From Citrus sinensis (Eukaryota > Streptophyta > Magnoliopsida > Sapindales > Rutaceae), in the NCBI RefSeq assembly GCF_022201045.2, contig NC_068559.1:19463501-19527500 (forward strand): a DNA stretch of 64,000 nucleotides. Reading direction: 5' to 3'. A program made the translations under genes and the position numbers. The number at the start of each line of letters is the position of its first letter. Position 1 is the first letter of the stretch. Shown piece by piece: positions 23,601 to 33,139 of this stretch. The notes under the pieces are model-generated. The model saw only the letters and a program-made list of their open reading frames with translations, had not been told where the DNA came from and made no database searches.

Positions 23601-24839
23601 GGCGTCAACACCAAGCTTATTCGCTCTTCATTTCTTGACCGGAGCTGGCACCTGCGTACTTACGTTGCTTTCGACAATCGTATTTATTGCTCACCTGCTA
23701 TCGAAATATCTATGTTTCTTGATAAGATTATCTCTAACAGAGGGTTAGTGTTGCTTACGGTGCTTGATCTTGAGGGCGTATATAAGCCTAAGTTATCTGA
23801 TCATGTAATAGGAAAACTGTTGCACTTGAGCTATCTAGGCTTAAGATCAACTTTCATAGATTCTCTTCCAAATTCTGTGGGCAATCTGCGATATTTGGAG
23901 ACTTTGGATGTGAAGCACACCAAACTGCGTTATTTGCCTGATTCCATATGGAAAGCAAAGAAGCTGCAACATCTCTATTTGAACTGGATTCATTCTGCCA
24001 TAAGCTGGCTAAACTTCTCTTCGCTAAACAATTTGCAAACTTTGTGGGGTCTCTCCATGGGAGATGATTCTCTTTTCAATCAAACATTTGACTTTACAAA
24101 ATTGGCTAGCCTCAGAAAGCTGGGTGTGAAATGCTATTCACAGCGAGTAATAGATTCCATCGCAGAATTGGTTTCTAGATCGACCAGGCTTCAATCCTTA
24201 AAGTTGGTATATGCATGGAGGGACGACTACAGCGACATACCGTTCAAGGCACAAGCCAACCTGCAGGAACTGTATCTGCGAGGAGCTCTGCGTATGTTTT
24301 CTGCTAAAACCAGCTCTTTCCCTCGTAACTTAAAAATAGTGACTCTGTCAATGTCAAGACTATATTGGGATCCAATGGAAGCGCTGGAGAAACTCTGTCA
24401 CCTGAACATACTCAGGATCATCGGGGAAGCCTACGAAGGTAAAAAAATGACATGCCAAGCCGGAGGATTTCCACAACTGCGTGTCTTGAAACTCTGGAAT
24501 TTGTCTAGTTTGGAAGAGTGGACAGTGCAGGAAGCGGCAATGCCTCGCCTCAGAGAATTAGAAATCAGAAGCTGTAACAAACTCAAGCCACCTGAAGGAC
24601 TACGAAACCTGGCCGCTACTTTGAAAGATTTCGTATTAACGAATATGCCATCGACTTTTGGGGAAGAGGCTCAACGAATGCTGCAGGGTACGGATGTATA
24701 CATTCAGAAGAATCAATGGCCGCCTTTCCTATCTCTGGTCAGTCCTCTCATTTGCATTTGCCCCTGTGCAGTAGCCCCCGCATTATTTCAACACTTTTCT
24801 TTTTATTTTTCTTCCCGAATTTTCACATTCACATACTGA
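20634..24839 (+). CDS. CC-NB-ARC-NB-ARC-LRR immune receptor-like protein with duplicated nucleotide-binding module
   Basis: One uninterrupted frame of 1401 codons. Residues 1 to about 130 are an Rx-like coiled-coil domain with an EDVID-like VEDVTD near residue 67. Two NB-ARC modules follow: P-loops GEEGSGKT at 260-267 and GERGSGKT at 650-657, kinase-2 YLIVVEDVETPQVW in both, and CGGLPL at about 434 and 824. The modules are 390 residues apart and very alike, including the preceding WQRISxLxF(K/E)EEM block, so this is an internal tandem duplication. A canonical MHD is lacking; the equivalent site reads CRMP(G/S)AVY. LRRs run from about 1036 to 1370. Such proteins detect pathogen effectors in the cytoplasm. 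The last 36 residues look like intron read-through (candidate donor GTCAGT at 24738), so the true C-terminus is unsettled. Confidence 0.88.
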   Translation: MGAKNIVDHLIRKLENPVFDEAKSSNPKFEKQVQDIKSLKESLKDEDQDYVDLGLASARLLEAVYSVEDVTDTLLIRKEFPDIKIRENLFKKFCSPLMCFTPSSSSIQIDYLTDEMTKFMNQIRDLSTDHSVNKNEAATTILNLDDVVGGIAKETMTMSFHNKQQQQRWQRISGLHFEEEMNIMVGNEERIKELASLIIPENNLEEQIKELVSRLFPAYNHDENDDNDQPNNQAIITEFLLQDPDLDRHHSAHQVIAIVGEEGSGKTILARTVYDRVDVKRHFAKRAWVCVRGEAKVRDVLIDILQQVDDETVADASAPEGELASSLSTLLEETSYLIVVEDVETPQVWKGLRDALYCNSSSGKIILTTRNAENIPPEAEAAGATLHLSRLNKEESWKLLLKKVPLPRVAESDDGLNNSSESINTLKERILKICGGLPLRIGLLGGLLSTKEANYQKWSKVIESVENVEDNSGSGTRNLVDLSYQELPSQLQQLFRCIRLFPRAFSIPVRGLICLWCAMATIDTDLAEIYFEELVIRNLIYVTKWRRDGTPKTCRMPGAVYDAVSREAENARLFHHPSEEHQPQQQEEQQRRRWQRISDLYFKEEMSIVGLADQMKELVSILIPEQNHNPNDDHDRDRCHSTHQIIAILGERGSGKTTLARTVYDRVDVKRHFAKRAWIRVRGDAKFRDVLIDILQQIDDETLVEASSPEAELASSLTTLLKEISYLIVVEDVETPQVWQVLRDALYASSKDSKIILTTSNANNIPPEAEAAGPTLHLSRLNKEESWKLLLKKVPVATAAESDDDLNNNSESINTFKERILEICGGLPLHISLLGGLLSTKGAKYWSKVIEHADNSRSGSGTGSGVSLLALSYKELPSQLKPFFLYVGIFPRGFEIPVRRLIHLWCAEGFAAPIDTDLAEMYFEELVIRNLIQVTKWRLDGTPKMCRMPSAVYSVFSEEAEKAGFFHHQFTEQQQSPFAVRRLAAYLSGGVNTKLIRSSFLDRSWHLRTYVAFDNRIYCSPAIEISMFLDKIISNRGLVLLTVLDLEGVYKPKLSDHVIGKLLHLSYLGLRSTFIDSLPNSVGNLRYLETLDVKHTKLRYLPDSIWKAKKLQHLYLNWIHSAISWLNFSSLNNLQTLWGLSMGDDSLFNQTFDFTKLASLRKLGVKCYSQRVIDSIAELVSRSTRLQSLKLVYAWRDDYSDIPFKAQANLQELYLRGALRMFSAKTSSFPRNLKIVTLSMSRLYWDPMEALEKLCHLNILRIIGEAYEGKKMTCQAGGFPQLRVLKLWNLSSLEEWTVQEAAMPRLRELEIRSCNKLKPPEGLRNLAATLKDFVLTNMPSTFGEEAQRMLQGTDVYIQKNQWPPFLSLVSPLICICPCAVAPALFQHFSFYFSSRIFTFTY

Positions 24840-26039
24840 CATTTAAAAAAAAAACATATAATTCATTTTAATATCCATATCATATCTTCATAATGGCATT
24901 TTAATTTTCTTTTGACGATAATGCGTTGTGTGCGTATATAGTCTATCTTCTAATGGAAAGAAATCATTTTATTAAAGTTAGAGAGCCTAATTAAAAGATA
25001 AGAAAAAAAAACATTTTTCAAGACAATATTATTTTTATCTTTTAATTTGATCCTTATATTTATTAAAATAATGATTTCATCAACCATCTCAGTTTGGATT
25101 TTGAGGAAGATAGAAAATAAAATGAAAAAAAAAATCAATTCGAGTCCAATCCTCTCCTTTCTTTATTAATGTTAAACCTTCAGCTGCAAGTCTTTTTAGA
25201 TTTCTCATTGTTATCTTATTTTTCATATAATAATTCTGAAACCAGGGATAAGCACTTACACGGAAAAGCACGAGACTGGCAAAAAGATGCAGTGTTCTGG
25301 ACCGTAGACTACGATCGCCAGATTAAAATTGTCATATTCATTCTACTACATTTGGCAGTAGCATTTGTTGCTGCCTTCCGTTTTTTTTTTTCTCCCCCGC
25401 CCGGTCTTATTCTTCACCGAATAATGAATGTCTAGCCTGTATAGAAGAAGTGCATATGTTTGTTTGTGTGTACAAAATATCTGTAAATATGTACAGTGTT
25501 CGTATTTTATAATTTGTAATTTTTGTTTTTATCTAGTTAGAGCACAGTATGTACCGTACCACTGTTGCAATCAGTTATTGAATCTATAGTTGTACAATTG
25601 TATTAACTAGATCTAATGGTTGAAAGCAACAGTAGTACGGTACCACTGTTGCAACATAGCTGGACCCTTTCGTTTTCTAGACATAATTTTTTTTTTTTAT
25701 GGAGTTTTCTAGACAGATTTGGATTCAATGCATATATGAGTTTTATGTTTTTTTTTTTTTACAAGGATGCGATTACTAGTTATTAGATGATAATTTGTTG
25801 TGATCTGAGTAGCACAAACACGCGATGGATGAATGAATTAAAATGTCATGTTCAAATTCCATAGGATCGCTTTTAATTACACTAAGAATTAAAATTCAAT
25901 CAATTGAATATCCCAGTCAAAATGATATTCACCCATCCATAATCACCACTCCAAGTATTCATTCTGCAGCCTGATTTCAAATCTATACACACAACAACAA
26001 AATCAAAGTTCAATTTTTGGGCATCTTGGAACAAAAATG
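24840..26039. other. NLR downstream region; possible last exon at 25238-25435
   Basis: At 25238-25435 on the plus strand, after an AG acceptor, an open stretch reads DKHLHGKARDWQKDAVFW and then a hydrophobic helix (IVIFILLHLAVAFVAAF) before a stop. It could be a C-terminal exon of the NLR adding a membrane segment, but the donor at 24738 (phase 0) does not join it in frame, so I do not extend the gene. The remainder is AT-rich and non-coding except for the small palindromic repeat at 25551. Confidence 0.3.
25551..25645. repeat. Short MITE-like inverted repeat
   Basis: GTACCGTACCACTGTTGCAA at the left end is mirrored by its near-perfect complement about 75 bp later (AGCAACAGTAGTACGGTAC). Total length is about 95 bp. 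The right arm is followed by another ACTGTTGC, so its edge is ambiguous. No coding content; superfamily unassigned. Confidence 0.5.
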
Positions 26040-26780
26040 GCAAGAGAGAGATCACACAGCATCAATATAAGGCTTTGCTGATATTCAAATAATGCCAAAG
26101 TGATTCTGGGAACATCTTTGAAGATCATTGTCAACCAGAACTTTGATGCCAGCTGAAGCACATGCTGCAGCAAATGTAAGAGTGGTGTTATATATCTGCA
26201 AGAAGAGACACATCATCAGTTAGCCATAAAGTTGAAACCGAAGTTGTCGTAATCAATAAGCTCACAAGTCAGAACAGATGTCTTCAGCTGGTGTAAAATG
26301 CAGCACGTCGCCAGGCAGCATTCAATTCATTGTCTATAACAAGATTCTGTGATTTAAAACTGCACCTTCAGTTCTTAAACAAACTTAGTAAATGGAAGGA
26401 AAAATGAAAAGGATAACTTTTAACTTACATTTTTCATTTTGAAAGGAAAAAAAAAAAGGAACAAATCTCTCTGAAAAGCATCATGACTAAAATCAAGCAG
26501 CTCAAAATATGTCCATCTATTGGGTGCCAAATTTAACCCAGGAAGGTCCCATACGGCAGACGTAAATGCTAACTGCGTCAGTCAGATAAATGCAAGGAAA
26601 CAATTGTTTTGAGAATTGGTGGTGCCAACAGTGAACAAGCTGACAATTCTGTAGTTCTGCAAGGATCGCATCACCGAAAGGGTATAAATATCTACAACTG
26701 CCAGGGAAAGGCTCCACAAACTCGGCAAGCCAGCAGCCGTAACAAAGAAGCTGATGAAGCAAATATCAGAAAAGTTTTAT
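26040..26780 (-). pseudogene. CASP-like (CASPL5-type) pseudogene, two decayed exons
   Basis: Minus strand. The exon at about 26620-26780 encodes VTAAGLPSLWSLSLAVVDIY and SVMRSLQNYRIVSLFTVG, the second and third membrane-segment region of CASP-like family 5. The exon at about 26100-26205 encodes NTTLTFAAACASAGIKVL and VDNDLQRCSQNH, after which the middle of the last exon is deleted and a stop follows. The deletion joint and flanks align with the fragment at 6232-6590, so the two are duplicates of one ancestor. The N-terminal exon is not found. Not functional. Confidence 0.72.
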
Positions 26781-27567
26781 CCCATCACATGAATCAGAAA
26801 ATTCAAGGATTAACGTGATATACAGACTCATAAAATTGAAAATCCATCAGTTGGTTAATCACATACTTATTCAAAGTCAGAAAAATGCCATTCAAAAAGA
26901 AAAAAATGTCGGAAAAATGATTAATTGCAAAAGCTTTTAAAGTAGGAAAAGTTTTCCAGCAGGCGAAACACAAGAGACAGCATATGAGGAAGAAAGTATA
27001 ACAGGATATTCTGCAGATCATTTGCCCCAGAAAACCCACCAAACTGCCAAGAAAGAAGAATGCAAAGCACGTTACCACCAAAAAGCAGCAGTGAATTAAA
27101 TCATTTCACCATTTGCCAACATTTTCAATTTATCAACTTGCACATGCCCGTAGTAAAAGCCAGTTTAATGTTCAAACCCAACAGTTTCAGCACGTGCCAA
27201 CCATGTTTTCCGAATAACATACCCCAAATCAAAACCCTGATTAGTAATAATAATAATTTATTTAAAGTTAATAATTTTATTTCTTTAATTATATATATAT
27301 GTACACACACACAATTGTATTAAATATAAAATTGATTCTTAAAATCAAATTTTTAAAAAATTATTCTTTTCTTATTTTTTAAAAGCTATTGTAAGATGGA
27401 GTACCATTGCCAAAATTAATTTTTAAAAAAATTTATTGAACACTAAAACTAAATTGAAAAGATAATGGATTATGGGATTTATTGTGCTCCTAAACTTTCT
27501 TTTTGGGACGTCATTTGAAGCAAATGAGTAAACGGTAAAATAATTATTGTTTCACCTAAAGAACATC
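26781..27567. other. Intergenic DNA upstream of tRNA-Phe
   Basis: AT-rich. Open frames here (for example 26803-27081 minus, 27060-27323 plus) show no domain. No repeat boundary was recognised. Confidence 0.5.
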
Positions 27568-27572
27568 GCGGG

Positions 27573-27615
<43 letters not shown>

Positions 27616-27640
27616 ACGTGTTCGATCCACGTTCACCGCA
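27568..27640 (+). tRNA. tRNA-Phe (GAA)
   Basis: A 73-nt cloverleaf: acceptor GCGGGGA pairs with TCACCGC, with the G5-A68 mismatch that plant tRNA-Phe normally has; D arm GCTC/GAGC; anticodon stem TCAGA/TCTGA with loop CTGAAGA and anticodon GAA at 27601-27603; T arm ACGTG-TTCGATC-CACGT; discriminator A. No intron. Internal box A and box B are intact. A pair change (A49-T65 instead of the usual G-C) keeps the T stem paired. Followed by a T-run terminator. Cytosolic nuclear type; probably functional. Confidence 0.95.
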
Positions 27641-27645
27641 AAGAT

Positions 27646-27660
27646 TTTTTTTTTTTTTTT
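27646..27660 (+). terminator. RNA polymerase III terminator of tRNA-Phe
   Basis: A run of at least fifteen T residues begins about five bases after the tRNA 3' end. Confidence 0.85.
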
Positions 27661-29014
27661 AGCACTTTTAATTTCTTGTCTAATTTTCGCTTTTTCAGAA
27701 CAAAAACGATCATATAAAGCAATTCAATTATGTGCAACAATCGTAGCCCTTTAATGGGATTACAGTAATTTTAACTATATAGATTTAATAGAATAGAACT
27801 TCTACTTGTCCTAGAAAATCTAATTTCCCAAATATTTTTCCGATGCTATGGTTTTTTTGACAATAGTTTGCATAGAACGTCATCATAATTAAGCATAACA
27901 ATAATAGAGATGATTATGTTGGTCGTTAATATTATTATTATTATTATCCAGATAATTATTGATTGTGCAAGGTAATGGCATGGTTGTGGCAGGAAAAGTA
28001 CTAAAACAAACTGATATTATAATAATGATGATTCTCTAAACACCCAATAAAATAAAGGAAGCATCTCATTGGACTGTTATGGAGACACAAAGAAACCAAC
28101 AGAATTGCTTGCGACTACAAGTTGTCCATGTTTCCATCAATTTGGGTTTATTCATATGATGCTTTTAATTGGGAATGTAAGAAAAGTATATAAAAACTAG
28201 CAAGTAGCAACTGAAAACTCATCCATAGCTAGCATTATAGAGCTAATTAATAAGCAATGCAGATATGGTATGAAAATTTGTCCACTTTAAAAAATAATAA
28301 TAATGAGGCTGTGTTTGAACCAAAACACTTTAAAATAAAAAAAAAGCAAATTTATATTTGTGACATTTGACTGAAGAAACTTGAAAACACTTCAAATTTT
28401 TGTGAAGACACTTGGGGGCAAAAAAATAATACTCTTTAGATTTGTTTGTTAATAATGGGAGTGTGAAGTGCAAGGTGGAGACAGGACATAATTGAACATT
28501 CCACACTATGCGTATAATTTAATAAAATATAAATGTGTGTGTGTCACCTAGCATATACAACTTGATCTTTTAATTAAAACTATACCTCCCCCACCACAAA
28601 TCTAATGAATCACTGTCATGATTATAGACCACCAAGTATTACCAAAAAGAGATTTTGTGTCTGCCTAATTTAAAGCCGTTTATTCTTTATTTATTCGTTA
28701 TTTATTATGTAAAATTGAGAAGCAATGATAAAATACAAAAATAAAAACGAATGAATGAGTAGTAATTACTTTGTGTCCCTTGAAATTTTCACTAGGAAGC
28801 AAAGCATGAGTCAAAGATGTAGTTTCTCAATTATAGTTGATGTTTTAGCAGAGATCATTAGCTGATTAAAACAGTAAAAAAAAATAATAATAAATTTTTT
28901 GAGATATTGCAAATGATATAAGGTCTAAATTCTGCTTGCATTATAATAATGGTTGTGTATTTTTTTAATAATATAAATGTGTATTTTATTAAAACAGAAA
29001 AAAAGAAGAAGCAG
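27661..29014. other. Intergenic DNA, no gene seen
   Basis: AT-rich with short ATT and AAT runs. No open frame with coding character, RNA or element end was recognised. Confidence 0.5.
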
Positions 29015-29234
29015 AAAGTTAGGCTCCAACAACAAGCTCGTATATCAGCTGGTATGAGGTTGTTCTAACTTAACCAAGGTTCTCGGTTCAAAGTTTGGGA
29101 ATGCAACTGCATCAAATATTTGTTGGGAGAGCTTTACCGCCCTAGTGATCCTACAGGACTCAAATCTAGATTAGTCGATGTTTAATATGGTCTTTATATA
29201 CCAGATAGTTTAATATACCAAAAAAAAAGTTAGG
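29015..29234 (+). mobile_element. tRNA-derived SINE with 9-bp target duplication
   Basis: A body of about 200 bp (29024-29225) is flanked by AAAGTTAGG at 29015-29023 and 29226-29234. A degenerate pol III box A (around ATCAGCTGGTATGAGG, 29045-29060) and a box B (GGTTCAAAGTT, 29085-29095) are near the 5' end, and a poly(A) tail closes the 3' end. Size, promoter, tail and duplication all fit a plant SINE. Confidence 0.75.
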
Positions 29235-31850
29235 ATCTCTTACCTTAAATACATTTAAAGCTAAGTTTTGTTAGTTATTGACTTGTGACACTCTAGATTT
29301 AATTAGAATATTGATACAACCGATAAGTGCATATGCTCTCTGTAATAGACAAGTAAAAAAGATCGAATTAAAATACACTAAAAATTCATTAACAATGATT
29401 ATATCAAATTCCAATCTCAAAAGTTGTTTTAATTTGGATTTAATATTTTTAAGATTTTATAGTAACTTGTTGAGGAAATCTGTTTGAGTTCGAATAGCAG
29501 TTCTTTCTTGTTTTTATAAAATATTTAAATAGAGATAAATTTTCCTCTAACGCTAAAAAAAATAAATTAAACACTCTAATTTAAATACTCAAATAAGATT
29601 TAAAAAAAATTCTAACACAAAACTTGAAAACGTTGTGTAATTATGAATATTATAAAAATACGTTAACCCTTTTAGTGATGGTAAAATCATTTAGCATCTT
29701 TTTTTTTTTTTTTTTTGCCCTTTTACCTCTTTGAAGAAATGAATATTGTCATTTTTCCTTTTTAGGGTTGGAGAAAAATATTCCCAATAATTAAGAAACA
29801 GATAATCCCCTTCTTCTTGGCATCAGAGCTTTCTCTTCAATCTAGCTCGGCAGTTTAGCAATTCAAGATGTTTTTGATGTTTGTGTTAGTTGTACATTTA
29901 TTATATTTTTATTCATATTTCATAATTTCAAGGAAAAAAAAATTACACATTGAGACATTCCCTCTCCATATTGTGTAATGAAACATCATCTTTTGATTTT
30001 TTTTTAATTTTCGTAATTAATTAATTAATTGATTGATTATCTAGAAAATAATAGAGAGAGAGAGAAAAAAAAAAAGGTAGAGAAGCAGCCTTACACGCGA
30101 CATGCACGTGATGCACGTGCAAGTTTTGGGTCCTGTAAAAGCTGCTGACCGTGATCTATTATATACCCCCGTAAGATCACATGGTTTATTATGATCAGAA
30201 GGTGACAATTCACTATTGGCCCTTTTAAGTCAAAGATCGTGGGACCCAGAGCGGGACCCCCACTGCCGCGTTTCAAACGAAACAGCACATCTTTGTTTCG
30301 AACTTTATTTTATTTTATTTTTTATTTTTACAATTTAATGTAAATCTGGGAAAAAGCTAAAAAAAGAAAAAACAAATAATTTGAGTCATACTTTAATAAA
30401 AAAGGTATGCTTCTAATCAAAGCCTTCAATTCGATGCATACTTTATTTGCTCCCAATCAATGATGATATTCAACAAAAGGCCTTTTTTTTTTAATTTAAA
30501 AATCCTTTTTTTTTAATTCTATTTTGAGTATTTAAACATTAGGCTTAGTCAAATACATCAAATACAATGACATAATTAGTCTTAACAACCGTTGGCGTTA
30601 AATTTAAAATTTTGTTGGCTTGGTCAAAGCATTTTGGTTATTTATCAATTAAAAGAGTACGCAAGTATAACAGCATAATTTACATTAACACATTATTATG
30701 TTTATCATTGGTGGCTAGGGTTAATTAAACTAATTAAAAAAATTATCAACATGCATGCCACTTGATTACCATAAAGATTTTTTAAATTACCATGTATGGA
30801 GAACACCTAGAGAGAGAGAACACCATAATGTAAAATAATGATTAATTATTTGTTATTTTGTTGAATATTTTAAGTGAACTTCTCCATTTATCAATTCTTA
30901 AAACATATGTAAAAGAAGTATTAAAGAATTTAAGCTGATAAATTAAATCTCCCTAAGAGATGTATAATGGTTCTCTATATAATTATAACGTTTTAGTTAT
31001 AAGAGAGGGATCCCGGGGTTTAATTTGTTTTTCACTCATTTTAAACATAACTATAATTGAATTTTTTTTTTTTTATCTACCGTTTTCAATTTGATGGACA
31101 TTATAATATATGGCAGGTGTATCTCGTTTTTCCTACATTAATGGTCACTTTTTTATTAACAAAAAATACCAAATACAATTTACTATTATTTTTTCCAAAA
31201 AGGAGCATTGATTAAGGCTTCATTTGTGGCTCTATGTCTTTGTGAATGATAAAACTCTCAATCACAAGTCACACAATGTAACCCAAAATAACACTGTCCA
31301 TTGCTTGTCAAAGCATAATACGATTAAATTGCCATCAAAGAAAGTATATATATATAACACAAAAGAATGAAAATAAGCATGAACTTAAATAATAGAAGCA
31401 AATAAAGTATTTGATTTCACAAAAATTGTTGGTATTTTGATATTTGATAATAAGGCATAGGTGAAAGTTGTGCATACCAAATACAAAATGTAATTATAAA
31501 TACATTAAAGCTGTATGGACAAGTGAGACAAATCATGTTTTGTTAGATAATGATGGATAATCTTCAATTTTTACTCATTTCTCATAATTAAATTTATTTT
31601 TAATATTTTTAAAATAATTTATTTAATAAAAAGTTAATACTGAATTAATATTCAAATTAGAACCGAATCGAACCGAATCAAATATAAATTAAATTTTTAG
31701 CCCCTAAATCTTTTGAGGCATTAATACGATAAATAACTTTAAGGGCAAAATTAAGATTTGCACTTTCTTCTCTTTAAGTTGACTAAAAATAATCTCAATT
31801 CACAATCATTTCCTTTGTTCAACTTTAAAGAGAGAGTTGTGTTTTTCATT
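29235..31850. other. Intergenic DNA with a GC-richer, G-box-containing block
   Basis: Mostly AT-rich and empty. The block at about 30090-30290 differs: two CACGTG G-boxes within 15 bp (around 30105-30120), a TATATA tract, and GTGGGACCC / GCGGGACCCCCAC motifs resembling TCP sites. It lies about 1.5 kb upstream of the receptor-kinase leader and might be regulatory, but I have no direct proof. Confidence 0.35.
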
Positions 31851-33139
31851 ATTTTTCTTGGTTGGCTATAAATGCCACCTCTCAATTCTCTTCATTTTTT
31901 TTTTGCTTTTCCTTTACTGTTTCTCTTTCTGCGGTTTCCTCCATTGCAAACCAAGCTTCCCTTTCCAGCTTTCTCTCTTTGATTTGAGGTCCCTCTCTCT
32001 CTCTCTCTTCCCTCAACTCTCAAAGACCCACCAACCATTTCACCCACTTCTAAATATTTCACATTTTCCTCTTCAATTTTTTTTTTTTTTTTGGGGGTCT
32101 GGTCTTCACTTTGCTTCCCATTTTCTTTTTATCATTCTCTGAGTTTCTTTTTTTGGGTGGCCCACTTGAGGCCACAAGCAAAGCAATTAAGCAAAGCCTC
32201 CTCTACTTGTAAACTACTCATCTGAAAATTCGCAAAGACTGCCTTTTTTGTTCTGGGGTTTTGTTGGGATTGTGTTATTTGATCTCTACATTGGCTATCT
32301 ATCTATGCTTATTGTGTCTTTGCTGGTTACAAAGGAAGCAGCTCTTTCATTGCTTCTGTGTTTGCTCAAGGCAGAAGATCAAGGGGGTTAGTTTTTCTTC
32401 TTTTTTTTTTTTTAGATCAATACCCCACTTGAGTGAAAATGCTTTCTTCTTCTTCTTCTTCTTTTACCTTTTTCTGAGCATTTACATTTCTCTTTTGCTG
32501 GCAATTGCTTGGATCATAAGTGATGCTTTCTCATAAATATATTCATTTTGCTCTTTTTTTTTTTTTTTTTTGCTTGTGTTGGCAATCAATCGAATGGTTT
32601 GAATTTATAGAGTTATTATCATTATCGTTGTTTTTATAATTATATTTCATTTAGGATTAGTCAAAAGCCTCCAATAGCATTTGGATTTGCTTCTTGAATC
32701 ACTGTTTACTAATGAAACAATAAAAAAAATGTAACTGAGCCACATTATATTTGGTATCAGATTCTCTTTTTCTTTTCTTTTCTTTTCTTTTTCTCTTTTT
32801 CGTTCTATTTAATAGGTGCAATGTAAAGCCAAGAATCTTGTTCAATTCATTCAGATTGAATTAATGTATTTCCCTTACTCTTTTCCTACATGAGATTTGA
32901 GTGTTGGATTAGGATAAGGATGCTTTAAATGCGTTGTGTTACTTCTTGTTGTTTATACTTGTGCTTATTCTGAATCGGATTTCTTCAAAGTTGAAATTTC
33001 ATCTTACAATTTTGTGACGTGTTTACTCTGTATAAGGTTTCATGACATATTTCTTATATTCAGGAGGGAATGTGCTAATTTGTTGGTGCCAAAAGAGGGC
33101 TCGCATATATTTTGAGTACTAATATCTGAAAAATCAGAG
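31851..33139 (+). promoter_or_regulatory. CT-rich leader and probable 5' UTR intron of the receptor-like kinase gene
   Basis: A CT-rich leader, including a (CT)n run near 31990-32007, resembles a plant 5' UTR. A candidate GT-AG intron from about 32385 to the AG at 33063 would join it to the sequence before the ATG at 33140. F- and S-rich open frames in this stretch (31837-32142, 32261-32536) are products of pyrimidine-rich sequence and not genes. Confidence 0.5.

Noticed and set aside
31837..32536. Phe/Ser/Leu-rich small proteins
   Set aside because: Pyrimidine-rich leader and intron of the receptor kinase; the composition explains the open frames.
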